This document shows positions 41,721 to 50,883 of a stretch of 64,000 nt of DNA, piece after piece (positions within the stretch are counted from its first letter, which is position 1; every line of letters starts with the position of its first letter). Source of the DNA: Phaeobacter porticola. GTDB lineage: Bacteria > Pseudomonadota > Alphaproteobacteria > Rhodobacterales > Rhodobacteraceae. The stretch covers positions 2,480,001 through 2,544,000 of the forward strand of contig NZ_CP016364.1 in the NCBI RefSeq assembly GCF_001888185.1, given 5' to 3'. The position numbers and the translations under genes are program-made. Below the pieces are notes generated by a model. It was not told the origin of the DNA, did not search any database, and worked only from the letters and a program-made list of their open reading frames with translations.

Positions 41721-43822
41721 CCAGCCGAAAGCAAGACGATATCCGCAGCTGGGCGCTTCAGGATCAACGACAAAGCCTGATCCTTGCCGCCCGCGGCAAC
41801 CAGCTGGCAGAGGTGATCTATTGGGGGCCCCGATTGCCAGACGGGACTGATCTGACCGCCCTCGCCGCTGCCACTTGTATGGATGTAACCGGTGGCATGC
41901 TGGACGCAGTCCCGCCCCTGTCCATCTGCCCCGAGGCACGTCGCACCTTCCCCGGTCAGCCCGGACTTTCAATTGTCGATACAGATGGCGCTCCGATTCT
42001 GCCGCGCTTTGCCTTTCTACGGGCCGAGGAGGGCAACAATGCCATCACTCTGCGCTACCGTGATGAAGACATTGGGATAAGCTACGGTGCAACGTTTGAA
42101 CTGACACCTAGCACCGGCATAATCCGCATGCAGGCCTCATTACAGTCAGACAATCCTATCCACCTTCCGTGGCTATCGGCTCCGGTGCTGCCTGCGCCGC
42201 AGAACAGCGATGATATCATCGACTTTCACGGTCGCTGGATTGGTGAATTCCAGATTTCCCGCACCCCCTGGAGCGCTGGCGCACGGTTGCGGGACAATCC
42301 TACGGGGCGCACCAGCCACGAACATTTCCCCGGCCTGATCGTGCCCTGCAATGGTGCCACAAATACTCAAGGGGTGGCCTATGCCTTTCACTATGGCTGG
42401 TCCGGTGGCCATCGGATGCTGGCCGAAGAACTGCCAGATGGACGTCGCCAAATCCAATTTGGCCATGCCAGTGGCAGTCGCAGAGCCCTTGGTACCTGCT
42501 TTGAGACCGCGCCGTTATATGTCGCGTTCTCCGATCAGGGTATGAACGGCTGCGCTGTCGCGTTCCAACGTCACCTGCGGGACGAAATCCTTGAGGCCCC
42601 GCGTCCGGACCGCCCGCGGCCTGTGCACTACAATTGCTGGGAGGCCGTTTATTTCGGCCACGAACACGATACCCTATGCGATATTGCCAGCCGCGCCGCG
42701 GATCTCGGCGCTGAACGCTTCGTGCTGGATGACGGCTGGTTTGGCAAACGCGACGATGACACCACGTCCCTTGGCGACTGGACAATCGACGAACGTAAGT
42801 ATCCCGATGGCCTGATGCCCCTAATCGAACATGTCCACGCAGAGGGTATGACATTCGGTATTTGGTTTGAGCCAGAGATGGTTAACCCGGAGAGTGATCT
42901 GTTCCGTGCCCACCCGGATTGGATGCTGGGCGACAGGGATCAGATTTTGGGCCGCCAACAGTTGGTGCTGAATATCGCAATGCCGGAGGTGCGGGACTAC
43001 CTTTACGAGCGTATCGCGGCAATGCTGGCGCATCATCCGATCGACTATGTCAAATGGGACCATAATCGCGTCCTGCCAGAACCCGACTGCGCCCAGGCAA
43101 AGGCGGCCTATGCGCTCTTTGACAGGCTGCGCGCCGGTTTTCCTGAGGTAGAGTTTGAAAGTTGCTCTTCCGGTGGAGGGCGGATTGATTTTGGTATCCT
43201 GTCACGCACGCATCGCGTCTGGCTGTCTGATAGCAACGATCCGATTGAACGGCTGCGTATCCAGCATGAGGCTGCGCTGTTTTTGCCAATGGTCGTCACC
43301 GGTAGCCATGTTGGCCCACGCCAATGCCATACGTCTGGTCGCGCCACTGACATCCGTTTGCGCGCCTGGGTCGCAGCACAGCGCCATATGGGGTTTGAGA
43401 TGGACCCGCGCGAACTGACCGAGGAAGAGACTAAGGTCCTGCAGCACGTCACAAGCTGGTGGAAGGATAACCGCAATTGGATGGCCCGCGCCGATATCCT
43501 GCGGCTGGACAGTGACGATCCGGCAGTGATTGCGGAACTGCAACGTGCCGAAGGGGGCCGCCAATTCGTGGTCTTTGCAGGGCTAGTTGCCCCAAGCACC
43601 CAGATTCTGCCACGACCCCTGCGTTTAACCGGATTGGAGCCTGACGCCAGCTATTTGATTACGCTTCATAATCGAGACGATACACCTGCGCTTTCACGTG
43701 GAACGCCGCTTCTGAAAACCGAGGCCGTAACTCTCAGCGGTCAGTATTTGATGCATTATGGGATCACCCTCCCGTGGAGTTTTCCACAGTCGATCTGGGT
43801 GATCGAAGGAACACGCCAATGA
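41717..43822 (+). CDS. Alpha-galactosidase, glycoside hydrolase family 36
   Basis: A 701-residue GH36 enzyme, releasing galactose from alpha-galactosides. The N-terminal beta-supersandwich (about 1-290) precedes the (beta/alpha)8 barrel: FVLDDGWFGKRDDD (about 335-350), the catalytic nucleophile D448 in YVKWDHNR, ESCSSGGGRIDFGIL (about 481-495) and the SDSND segment (504-508) holding the acid/base Asp. The start is a GTG overlapping the permease stop (GTGA) with AGGAG 7 nt upstream; the open frame further upstream is not coding in this phase. No signal peptide, so intact disaccharides or raffinose-type sugars are hydrolysed in the cytoplasm. Confidence 0.93.
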   Translation: MTSRKQDDIRSWALQDQRQSLILAARGNQLAEVIYWGPRLPDGTDLTALAAATCMDVTGGMLDAVPPLSICPEARRTFPGQPGLSIVDTDGAPILPRFAFLRAEEGNNAITLRYRDEDIGISYGATFELTPSTGIIRMQASLQSDNPIHLPWLSAPVLPAPQNSDDIIDFHGRWIGEFQISRTPWSAGARLRDNPTGRTSHEHFPGLIVPCNGATNTQGVAYAFHYGWSGGHRMLAEELPDGRRQIQFGHASGSRRALGTCFETAPLYVAFSDQGMNGCAVAFQRHLRDEILEAPRPDRPRPVHYNCWEAVYFGHEHDTLCDIASRAADLGAERFVLDDGWFGKRDDDTTSLGDWTIDERKYPDGLMPLIEHVHAEGMTFGIWFEPEMVNPESDLFRAHPDWMLGDRDQILGRQQLVLNIAMPEVRDYLYERIAAMLAHHPIDYVKWDHNRVLPEPDCAQAKAAYALFDRLRAGFPEVEFESCSSGGGRIDFGILSRTHRVWLSDSNDPIERLRIQHEAALFLPMVVTGSHVGPRQCHTSGRATDIRLRAWVAAQRHMGFEMDPRELTEEETKVLQHVTSWWKDNRNWMARADILRLDSDDPAVIAELQRAEGGRQFVVFAGLVAPSTQILPRPLRLTGLEPDASYLITLHNRDDTPALSRGTPLLKTEAVTLSGQYLMHYGITLPWSFPQSIWVIEGTRQ

Positions 43823-45534
43823 CCAAAGACAGACGAAACCGCGCCTGGTACGGCAAACTCGATAAAGACGGCTTTATTCATCGCAGCTGGATGAAAAACC
43901 AGGGCTTTCCAGATCATGCCTTTGACGGCCGACCGATCATCGGTATCTGCAACACGTGGTCTGAACTCACGCCGTGCAACAGCGGCTTGCGAGATTTGGC
44001 CGAAGGCGTGAAGCGCGGCGTTTGGGAAGCGGGCGGGTTTCCCGTGGAATTCCCGGTGATGTCCCTGGGCGAGACGCAGATGAAACCGACCGCCATGCTG
44101 TTTCGCAACCTGCTTGCCATGGATGTCGAAGAGTCGATCCGCGCCTATGGCATCGACGGCGTTGTCCTGCTGGGGGGCTGTGACAAGACGACACCGGGTC
44201 AGTTGATGGGAGCAGCGTCTGTTGATTTACCGGCAATTGTTGTCAGCTCAGGCCCAATGCTGAACGGCAAATGGCAGGGCAAGGACATCGGCTCTGGAAC
44301 CGATGTTTGGAAATTCTCCGAAGCGGTGCGCGCGGGCGAGATGACGTTACAGGATTTCATGGCAGCAGAATCTGGTATGAGCCGTTCCAAGGGGGTGTGC
44401 ATGACAATGGGGACCGCCTCCACCATGGCTTCTCTGGTTGAGGCCATGGGCATGAGCCTGCCGACAAATGCCGCCCTGCCCGCCGTTGACGCCCGTCGCA
44501 TGGCTCTGGCGCATCTGACGGGAAAACGGATCGTCGAGATGGTCGAAGAAGAGCTGAAACCATCGGACATCCTGACACGCGACGCTTTCATCAACGCCAT
44601 TATGGCAAATGCCGCTGTCGGTGGATCAACCAATGCGGTTGTGCATCTGCTGGCGTTGGCAGGCCGTGTGGGGGTTGAACTGACGCTGGATGATTTTAAT
44701 CTGGGTAGCGACATCCCGCTGCTGGTGAATTGCATGCCCTCAGGTAAATACCTGATGGAAGATTTCTGTTATGCGGGCGGAATGCCTGTTGTGCTGCGAC
44801 AATTGGCGGAAACAGGACATTTACGACCAAACACAACCGTGCTCGGCGGCGATATCAGGGCCTATACCGACGGTGCCGAATGTTTCAACGGTGATGTCAT
44901 CAAGAGCTTTGCCGATCCGGTCAAACCGGCGGCCGGGTTGCGGGTGCTACGCGGAAATCTGGCCCCGAACGGGGCGATCGTCAAACCCTCGGCGGCGACC
45001 GATCATCTCTTGGAACATGAAGGCGAGGCTTATGTCTTTGACACCATCGAAGACATGAAAGCCAACATTGACCGCGACGATCTGCCGGTCACCAAGGACA
45101 GCATTCTGGTGCTGAAAGGTGTTGGCCCCAAAGGCTATCCCGGCATGCCCGAGGTCGGCAATATGCCGATCCCTCGCAAGCTGGTCCGCGACGGGGTGCG
45201 TGATATGATCCGTATTTCTGACGGGCGCATGTCGGGTACCGCCTTTGGCACCGTCATCCTGCATGTCTCGCCAGAATCTCAGGCAGGTGGCCCATTGGGG
45301 CTGGTGCAGACTGGCGACCGGATCCGCGTCAGCGCCAGTGCTGGCAGCCTTGACCTGCTGGTTGCAGAAGAAGAGCTGCAAGCGCGCCGCCGCGCCTGGC
45401 TGCCTGAACCGCCACATTACACGCGCGGCTATGCCAAACTCTATGTCGACAGCGTGCTTCAGGCCGAACAGGGCGCGGATCTCGATTTTCTTGTGGGCAA
45501 AGACACCCGCCCCGTCACACGAGAGAGCCATTGA
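43819..45534 (+). CDS. IlvD/EDD-family sugar-acid dehydratase, probable galactonate dehydratase
   Basis: A 571-residue Fe-S dehydratase with the IlvD/EDD signature. The three cluster Cys are at C53 (NTWSELTPCN), C121 (GGCDKTTPG) and C194 (GVCMTMGTAST). The spacing agrees with the sugar-acid branch (L-arabinonate dehydratase type), and it is not the branched-chain amino acid IlvD as judged from motifs and context. In this operon the expected substrate is D-galactonate, giving 2-keto-3-deoxygalactonate. In E. coli that step is catalysed by DgoD of the unrelated enolase superfamily, and no dgoD is present here. It overlaps the GH36 stop by ATGA. Confidence 0.88.
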   Translation: MTKDRRNRAWYGKLDKDGFIHRSWMKNQGFPDHAFDGRPIIGICNTWSELTPCNSGLRDLAEGVKRGVWEAGGFPVEFPVMSLGETQMKPTAMLFRNLLAMDVEESIRAYGIDGVVLLGGCDKTTPGQLMGAASVDLPAIVVSSGPMLNGKWQGKDIGSGTDVWKFSEAVRAGEMTLQDFMAAESGMSRSKGVCMTMGTASTMASLVEAMGMSLPTNAALPAVDARRMALAHLTGKRIVEMVEEELKPSDILTRDAFINAIMANAAVGGSTNAVVHLLALAGRVGVELTLDDFNLGSDIPLLVNCMPSGKYLMEDFCYAGGMPVVLRQLAETGHLRPNTTVLGGDIRAYTDGAECFNGDVIKSFADPVKPAAGLRVLRGNLAPNGAIVKPSAATDHLLEHEGEAYVFDTIEDMKANIDRDDLPVTKDSILVLKGVGPKGYPGMPEVGNMPIPRKLVRDGVRDMIRISDGRMSGTAFGTVILHVSPESQAGGPLGLVQTGDRIRVSASAGSLDLLVAEEELQARRRAWLPEPPHYTRGYAKLYVDSVLQAEQGADLDFLVGKDTRPVTRESH

Positions 45535-46304
45535 TGACCGATACGGCAACCTTCCCCGATCTCAACGGGGCCTCCGTTTTTATCACCGGTGGCGGATCCG
45601 GCATTGGCGCCGCCCTGACAGAAGGATTTTTGCGTCAAGGGGCCAAGGTCGCATTTGTCGGCCGCTCTGATGCGTCCGCATTTGTGGATCAGATGGAGAC
45701 ACAGACCGGAAACCGCCCGCTGTTCATTCGCTGCGACATCACCAACGTTTCTGCGTTGAGGACGGCGATTGATCAGGCGGCGCAGACGCATGGGCCGATT
45801 ACTGCTCTGGTCAACAACGCCGCCAATGATCAGCGTCACGCAACACTGGAGGTGGAAGAGGAGTTCTGGGACTGGGCGCAGGCAATCAACCTCAAAGCCT
45901 ATTTCTTTGCCTGTCAGGCGGTATTGCCAGGGATGCAGGCGGCAGGCGGCGGTGCCATCGTGAACTTCACGTCGATCAGCTACATGATGGGCAACAGCGG
46001 CTACCCCGCCTACACTACTGCCAATGCCGGGTTGAACGGCTTAACCCGCAGTCTCGCAAGGGAATTTGGTCCCGACCGTGTGCGCGTGAATGCACTGGCA
46101 CCCGGATGGGTGCTAACCGAAAAGCAGCTTGATAAATGGGCAACGCCCGACGCGCTCGCCGCACATCTTGAGCGACAATGTCTGAAGGATCACCTTTCTC
46201 CACAGGACATCGTGGCGTCCGCGCTGTTCCTTGCCTCTGCCAGCAGCCGAATGATCACCGGCCAGACTCTGGTCGTGGACGGCGGCGTTGTGGTGACGGG
46301 ATGA
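45534..46304 (+). CDS. SDR-family oxidoreductase, predicted galactose 1-dehydrogenase with altered YxxxK
   Basis: A 256-residue classical short-chain dehydrogenase. The NAD motif is ITGGGSGIGAALTEGF (about 17-32), NNAA at about 94, Ser147 in FTSIS, and Tyr160 in the active-site segment. The overall sequence resembles rhizobial NAD-dependent D-galactose dehydrogenases, and the gene lies in a galactose oxidation operon. Unusually, the YxxxK motif reads Y160-T-T-A-N164: the catalytic lysine is replaced by asparagine (AAT, one base from AAA or AAG). This could reduce or alter activity, or reflect a compensated active site. I choose the ATG at 45534 (TGATG overlap with the dehydratase), not the TTG one codon earlier. 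Confidence 0.85.
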   Translation: MTDTATFPDLNGASVFITGGGSGIGAALTEGFLRQGAKVAFVGRSDASAFVDQMETQTGNRPLFIRCDITNVSALRTAIDQAAQTHGPITALVNNAANDQRHATLEVEEEFWDWAQAINLKAYFFACQAVLPGMQAAGGGAIVNFTSISYMMGNSGYPAYTTANAGLNGLTRSLAREFGPDRVRVNALAPGWVLTEKQLDKWATPDALAAHLERQCLKDHLSPQDIVASALFLASASSRMITGQTLVVDGGVVVTG

Positions 46305-47284
46305 CTCGGCAGATAGGTCCCGAAACCGGTACAGGTGGCCCAGCAGGGCCGCTAGCTTGGATCGCTGCCGACTGGGGCACAACCCAGCTGCGGCTGTGGT
46401 TGCTGGACGATCAAAATCGGGTGTTGCATCGTATCAAGTCGGACAAAGGCATGTCCCAGCTGACGCCAGACACCTATGAGCCGACCCTGCTAGAGTTGCT
46501 GGCAACTCACCTGCCCTCTCTGGGAAACGATAAACAGGACGCGATTTCTGTGATTTGCTGCGGAATGGTCGGCTCGCGTCAAGGCTGGGCGGAGGCCCCT
46601 TATTCTACGGCCCCCTGCCCACCACCTGGAATTGATCAGGCAACCCTCGCCCCGATACGGGATCCGCGCCTGACGGTGTATCTGCTACCGGGCATCAAGA
46701 CCCTCACCCCAGCAGACGTCATGCGTGGCGAGGAAACACAAATTGCCGGCTTCCTCGCGCAAGAGGCGGTTAGTGGTAGCGACCATACCCAGCTGATATG
46801 CCTGCCCGGCACCCACAGCAAATGGGCCCGCCTTCAGGACGGGCAAGTCACCCGTTTTACCACCTTCATGACAGGGGAGGTTTTTGCCCTGCTACAAGGC
46901 CATTCGGTGCTGCGGCACTGCGTGGCTGATACGGGCTGGGACGACGATGCCTTTGCCACAGCCCTAAGCGAGGCGCTTTCCAACCCGGCCCAAACCGTCG
47001 CGTCGCTGTTTCGAATCCGGGCTGATGCCTTACTGTCAGATCAAAGCGAGGAGACCGCACGCGCGCGTCTATCCGGACTGTTGATCGGGGCTGAGCTGGC
47101 GGCCACCCGTCACGACTGGACAACTCACCCCATGACCATTTTGGGCACCGAGCAATTGGCGCGCCGCTATGAACAGGCCCTCCTGCTGCAAGGCTGTAAG
47201 CCCCGACGCGTTGATGCTGAAACACTGACACTCGCGGGGCTCTGCGCCGCGCGCGCCCATCTGCGAAAGAACCTCTCGCCATGA
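46301..47284 (+). CDS. dgoK: 2-dehydro-3-deoxygalactonokinase
   Basis: A 327-residue kinase of the DgoK family, phosphorylating 2-keto-3-deoxygalactonate to its 6-phosphate. Characteristic: WIAADWGTTQLRLWLLD near the N-terminus, CCGMVGSRQGWAEAPY, RGEETQIAG (catalytic/substrate region) and CLPGTHSKWARLQDG. The start is the ATG overlapping the SDR stop (ATGA). The stop overlaps the aldolase start in the same way, and the two gene products catalyse consecutive steps. Confidence 0.93.
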   Translation: MTRQIGPETGTGGPAGPLAWIAADWGTTQLRLWLLDDQNRVLHRIKSDKGMSQLTPDTYEPTLLELLATHLPSLGNDKQDAISVICCGMVGSRQGWAEAPYSTAPCPPPGIDQATLAPIRDPRLTVYLLPGIKTLTPADVMRGEETQIAGFLAQEAVSGSDHTQLICLPGTHSKWARLQDGQVTRFTTFMTGEVFALLQGHSVLRHCVADTGWDDDAFATALSEALSNPAQTVASLFRIRADALLSDQSEETARARLSGLLIGAELAATRHDWTTHPMTILGTEQLARRYEQALLLQGCKPRRVDAETLTLAGLCAARAHLRKNLSP

Positions 47285-47892
47285 ACCGAAATATTATTGC
47301 CATCCTCCGAGGCCTGCATCCCGAAGAGGCACGCCCCATAACCGATACGTTGATCGACGCAGGCATCACCCGGATTGAAGTACCGCTGAACTCTCCCGAT
47401 CCGTTTGACAGCATTGCCGCCATGCTGGAGCAGGCCGAAGGCCGCGCCACAATTGGCGCTGGTACGGTGCTGGACACGGATGCAGTTGCGCGGCTGGCAG
47501 GCATGGGCGCGCAGATGGTGGTCTCACCTGACTGCAATCCGGATGTGATCCGCGCAACCAAGGCTGCAGGAATATTGTCCTACCCAGGCGTATTCACTGC
47601 GAGCGAATGTTTCGCAGCATTGCGTGCGGGCGCGGATGGGCTGAAGTTCTTCCCGGCCTTCAAACTGGGGCTTGATGGGTTTTCGGCCCTAAAAGCTGTC
47701 CTGCCAACAGACGCCGAAACCTACGCGGTCGGCGGTGTTGGCCCGGATGATTTTGCAGCCTGGCAGCGGGCTGGGATCACCGGCTTTGGTCTTGGCGCAT
47801 CGCTTTATGCACCGGGCCGCTCAACGCTGGATGTGGCGCGTCTCGCAGCCGAAATCGTCGCGGCCTACGATGAGGCCTTTGATGACCAGTGA
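47281..47892 (+). CDS. dgoA: 2-dehydro-3-deoxy-6-phosphogalactonate aldolase
   Basis: A 203-residue class I aldolase of the KDPG/KDPGal family, cleaving KDPGal to pyruvate and glyceraldehyde 3-phosphate. Visible: IIAILRGLHPEEA near the N-terminus, GITRIEVPLNSPDPF with the catalytic Glu, ATIGAGTVLD, and the Schiff-base Lys within DGLKFFPAFK. Length is that of the family. Overlaps DgoK by 4 nt and the lactonase start by 11 nt. Confidence 0.93.
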   Translation: MNRNIIAILRGLHPEEARPITDTLIDAGITRIEVPLNSPDPFDSIAAMLEQAEGRATIGAGTVLDTDAVARLAGMGAQMVVSPDCNPDVIRATKAAGILSYPGVFTASECFAALRAGADGLKFFPAFKLGLDGFSALKAVLPTDAETYAVGGVGPDDFAAWQRAGITGFGLGASLYAPGRSTLDVARLAAEIVAAYDEAFDDQ

Positions 47893-48754
47893 TCCATTCT
47901 GCCACCCTCAAGCGGCAGAGATCTTTAGCGAGACCTGCTGCACCCTCGGCGAGGGGCCGCTCTGGCATCCGACCCGCAATCAACTGTTCTGGTTCGATAT
48001 CATTGAGAAGCGCCTGTTGACCGTACAAGACGGAGCAGAACAAAGCTGGCAATTCGACGAATGCGTCTCCGCCGCAGGCTGGGTCGATGAGATGACGCTG
48101 ATCATCGCCAGCGCATCAGCGCTCTGGCAGTTTGACATCGCAACCGGCGCGCGGGCGCACATCGTGGATCTGGAGGCTGACCAAACTCTGACTCGTTCCA
48201 ACGACGGGCGCGCCGATCCGTGGGGCGGGTTCTGGATCGGCACCATGGGTTACAATGCTGAACCGGGGCTGGGTGCGATCTATCGCTACTATCACGGTGA
48301 GCTGCGCCGCATCGTGGCGGATCAGACGATCACCAACGCGATCTGTTTCGCGCCTAACCGATCCTGTGCCTATTTCACCGACACAACGACCGGTAAAATC
48401 ATGCGCCAGCCGCTGGCTGCGGGTGATGGCTGGCCCATTGGGACAGCCGATGTATTTCTTGACCTGAGCGGGAAAGATTTTGGCCCCGATGGTGCGATCG
48501 TGGACACAATCGGACGGTTCTGGAACGCGCAATGGGGGGCAAGCCGCGTGGCCGTCTACGGCGCAGACGGAACGCTGGAAGAGATCTACCCGGTCCCGAC
48601 ATCCCAAGCATCCTGCCCAGCTTTAGGCGGCGCAGATTTCTCCCGCTTGTTCATCACCACCGCTGCAGAGGGGTTGGACGATCCCGATGCAGGCAGAACG
48701 TATCACATCCAAACCACGGCCAAGGGCCAGCGCGAGCATCGCGTCATTTTGTGA
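47882..48754 (+). CDS. SMP-30/gluconolactonase-family lactonase, probable galactonolactonase
   Basis: A 290-residue six-bladed beta-propeller lactonase: TLGEGPLWHPTRNQLFWFDI (metal-binding Glu), RSNDGRADPWGGFWIGTMGY, FAPNRSCAYFTDTTTGKI, and PDGAIVDTIGRFWNAQW with a metal-binding Asp. In context it probably opens galactono-lactone made by the SDR to galactonate. ATG 47882 is inside dgoA by 11 nt; the frame continues upstream but not as a credible protein. Confidence 0.88.
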   Translation: MTSDPFCHPQAAEIFSETCCTLGEGPLWHPTRNQLFWFDIIEKRLLTVQDGAEQSWQFDECVSAAGWVDEMTLIIASASALWQFDIATGARAHIVDLEADQTLTRSNDGRADPWGGFWIGTMGYNAEPGLGAIYRYYHGELRRIVADQTITNAICFAPNRSCAYFTDTTTGKIMRQPLAAGDGWPIGTADVFLDLSGKDFGPDGAIVDTIGRFWNAQWGASRVAVYGADGTLEEIYPVPTSQASCPALGGADFSRLFITTAAEGLDDPDAGRTYHIQTTAKGQREHRVIL

Positions 48755-48761
48755 GGACCTT

Positions 48762-50678
48762 ATGCAGCGCACGCTTGGCACCTGCTATTACCCCGAACAT
48801 TGGCCGGAAGAAATCTGGCAAGAGGACGCCGCACGCATGGTCGAGGTCGGGCTTACATGGGTGCGGATTGGTGAATTCGCTTGGTCCCGTATCGAACCCA
48901 CCTCAGGCGACCTGCGTTGGGACTGGCTGGACCGCGCTATTGATACGCTGGTTTCTGCGGGACTGAAAGTTATTCTAGGCACACCAACCGCAACACCGCC
49001 ACGCTGGATATTGGATAGACACCCGGACATGTTGGCGCTGGATGCCGAGGGCCGACCGCGCGGGTTCGGCTCGCGCCGACATTATTGTTTCAGTCACGAG
49101 GGTTACCGCGCTGAATGCCGTCGAATTGTAACCCTGATTGCCGAACGTTACGGCCCTGGTGACCGTATCGCAGCCTGGCAGACGGACAATGAATATGGCT
49201 GCCATGACACCACGATCAGCTATTCGCCTGCCGCGCAGCTGGCCTTTTGCAAATGGCTGGAGCAACGCTATGACGGCGATATATCTGCGCTGAATATCGC
49301 GTGGGGGAATGTGTTCTGGTCCATGGACTATAACCGCTTTGACCAGATTGCATTGCCAAATCTGACCGTAACAGAACCCAATCCTGCTCACGTTCAGGCG
49401 TTCCGGCGGTTTTCTTCCGATCAGGTAGTGGCCTTCAATCGCGATCAGGCCCGCATTTTGCGGACGCATTCCCGCGCACCAATTGCCCATAACTACATGG
49501 GTCGTGTCACCGATTTTGATCACTACAAGACCGGTGACGACCTCGATATCGCCAGTTGGGACAGTTATCCACTAGGATTTCTTGAAGACCGCGTTGGCGC
49601 CAGCGCTGAAGATCAACGGCGCTATGCCCGCCAAGGCGATCCCGATTTCCAAGCTTTTCATCACGATCTTTATCGCGCTGTGGGGCGAGGGCGTTGGTGG
49701 GTTATGGAACAGCAACCCGGACCAGTAAACTGGGCACCCTACAACCCGGCCCCCCTGCCTGGAATGGTGCGGTTCTGGACTTGGGAAGCCTTTGCTCATG
49801 GGGCCGAGGCCGTTTGCTATTTCCGTTGGCGACAGGCTCCCTTTGCACAGGAACAAATGCACGCTGGGATGCTGCGTCCTGACAGTGTGCCCGCCCAAGC
49901 ATTCGCAGAGGCACAGCAAGTCTCTGAAGAACTGGCAACAACACCAGACGTGCAGCACACACAGGCGCCTGTGGCACTGATCTTTGACTATGACGCCGAA
50001 TGGGCTTGGCAGACCCAGCCCCATGGCGCGGGGCTGAGTTACTTCAACCTGGTGCTTGACCACTACCGCGCCCTGAGGCGGGCCGGTCTATCTGTGGATA
50101 TTGCCGCGCCTACTCGGCGTGATTTTGCGGGCTACAATCTGATCCTTGCACCCGGACTCATGCATCTGGCCCAACCCCTGCGTGACGCGCTCACCCAGAC
50201 CTCTGCGATCATTCTCTATGGTCCACGTACGGGTGTCCGCAACGAGGAATTTTCCATTCCTGTGCCGCTCCCGCCAGGCCTGACTGGACTGGATTTACGC
50301 GTCATCGCAACCGAAAGCCTGCGACCCGATATGTCGGTACCGCTTGCCCCCCCGACACAGGGTAACATCAAAGGTTATGTTGAAACCTTGGAAGGCTCGG
50401 CCAAGGCCCTATTGCGTGACACTTCCGGAAAAAAAGTTGCCGTCACCTCCGGTCGTCAAATTTATTGTGGCGGGTGGCTGGACGCGACGGGATTGGATCA
50501 TCTGATCGCGTTGCTATGCGCACAGGCGGGCTTGGCCACCAGATCGCTGCCTGAAGGCGTGCGAATACGACAGACCGAAACCGAGGAGTTCTGGTTTAAC
50601 CACAACGCAACACCAATCAAAACCGAGGTTGGTACGCTGCCAGCCGCATGTGTCTTGCGGCGGCGGCTTACACGTTAG
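48762..50678 (+). CDS. Beta-galactosidase, glycoside hydrolase family 42
   Basis: A 638-residue GH42 enzyme, hydrolysing beta-galactosides. The N-terminal barrel starts with GTCYYPEHWPEEIWQED; the acid/base Glu is E144 in WQTDNEYGCH, the nucleophile E316 in WWVMEQQPGPVNW. The C-terminal part includes a trimerisation/flavodoxin-like domain (PVALIFDYDAEWAW, LILAPGLMHL). ATG 48762 has AGGA 7 nt upstream and follows the lactonase stop by 7 nt. No signal peptide; it is the last gene of the operon. Confidence 0.93.
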   Translation: MQRTLGTCYYPEHWPEEIWQEDAARMVEVGLTWVRIGEFAWSRIEPTSGDLRWDWLDRAIDTLVSAGLKVILGTPTATPPRWILDRHPDMLALDAEGRPRGFGSRRHYCFSHEGYRAECRRIVTLIAERYGPGDRIAAWQTDNEYGCHDTTISYSPAAQLAFCKWLEQRYDGDISALNIAWGNVFWSMDYNRFDQIALPNLTVTEPNPAHVQAFRRFSSDQVVAFNRDQARILRTHSRAPIAHNYMGRVTDFDHYKTGDDLDIASWDSYPLGFLEDRVGASAEDQRRYARQGDPDFQAFHHDLYRAVGRGRWWVMEQQPGPVNWAPYNPAPLPGMVRFWTWEAFAHGAEAVCYFRWRQAPFAQEQMHAGMLRPDSVPAQAFAEAQQVSEELATTPDVQHTQAPVALIFDYDAEWAWQTQPHGAGLSYFNLVLDHYRALRRAGLSVDIAAPTRRDFAGYNLILAPGLMHLAQPLRDALTQTSAIILYGPRTGVRNEEFSIPVPLPPGLTGLDLRVIATESLRPDMSVPLAPPTQGNIKGYVETLEGSAKALLRDTSGKKVAVTSGRQIYCGGWLDATGLDHLIALLCAQAGLATRSLPEGVRIRQTETEEFWFNHNATPIKTEVGTLPAACVLRRRLTR

Positions 50679-50821
50679 GTCCTAGCGTTATCACCAGCGT
50701 CGCCTCTGACATTATTGATCATTACGCGTTCAGCAATATCAGGATGATCGAGATCTGCTCAGCAAAACTTTGAAGTGTCTCGCGCCGCTCAAAGACGGTT
50801 TAGGGCAATGGGGAAAACAGA

Positions 50822-50853
50822 CAACCGCCCGAACCAAACGATCTGGGCGGTTG
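50822..50853. terminator. Possible terminator between galactoside and inositol loci
   Basis: CAACCGCCC (50822-50830) and GGGCGGTTG (50845-50853) form a 9-bp stem with a 14-nt loop between the GH42 gene (plus) and the ABC ATPase gene (minus), which converge. The tail is not U-rich on either strand, so it is a modest call. Confidence 0.5.
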
Positions 50854-50883
50854 CCTTATCTGTCTCTCTCACTCATTCTTCAG

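Noticed and set aside
43819-45534. Annotation of the dehydratase as branched-chain amino acid IlvD
   Set aside because: Operon context is galactose oxidation, and the Cys spacing and motifs fit the sugar-acid branch of the IlvD/EDD family.
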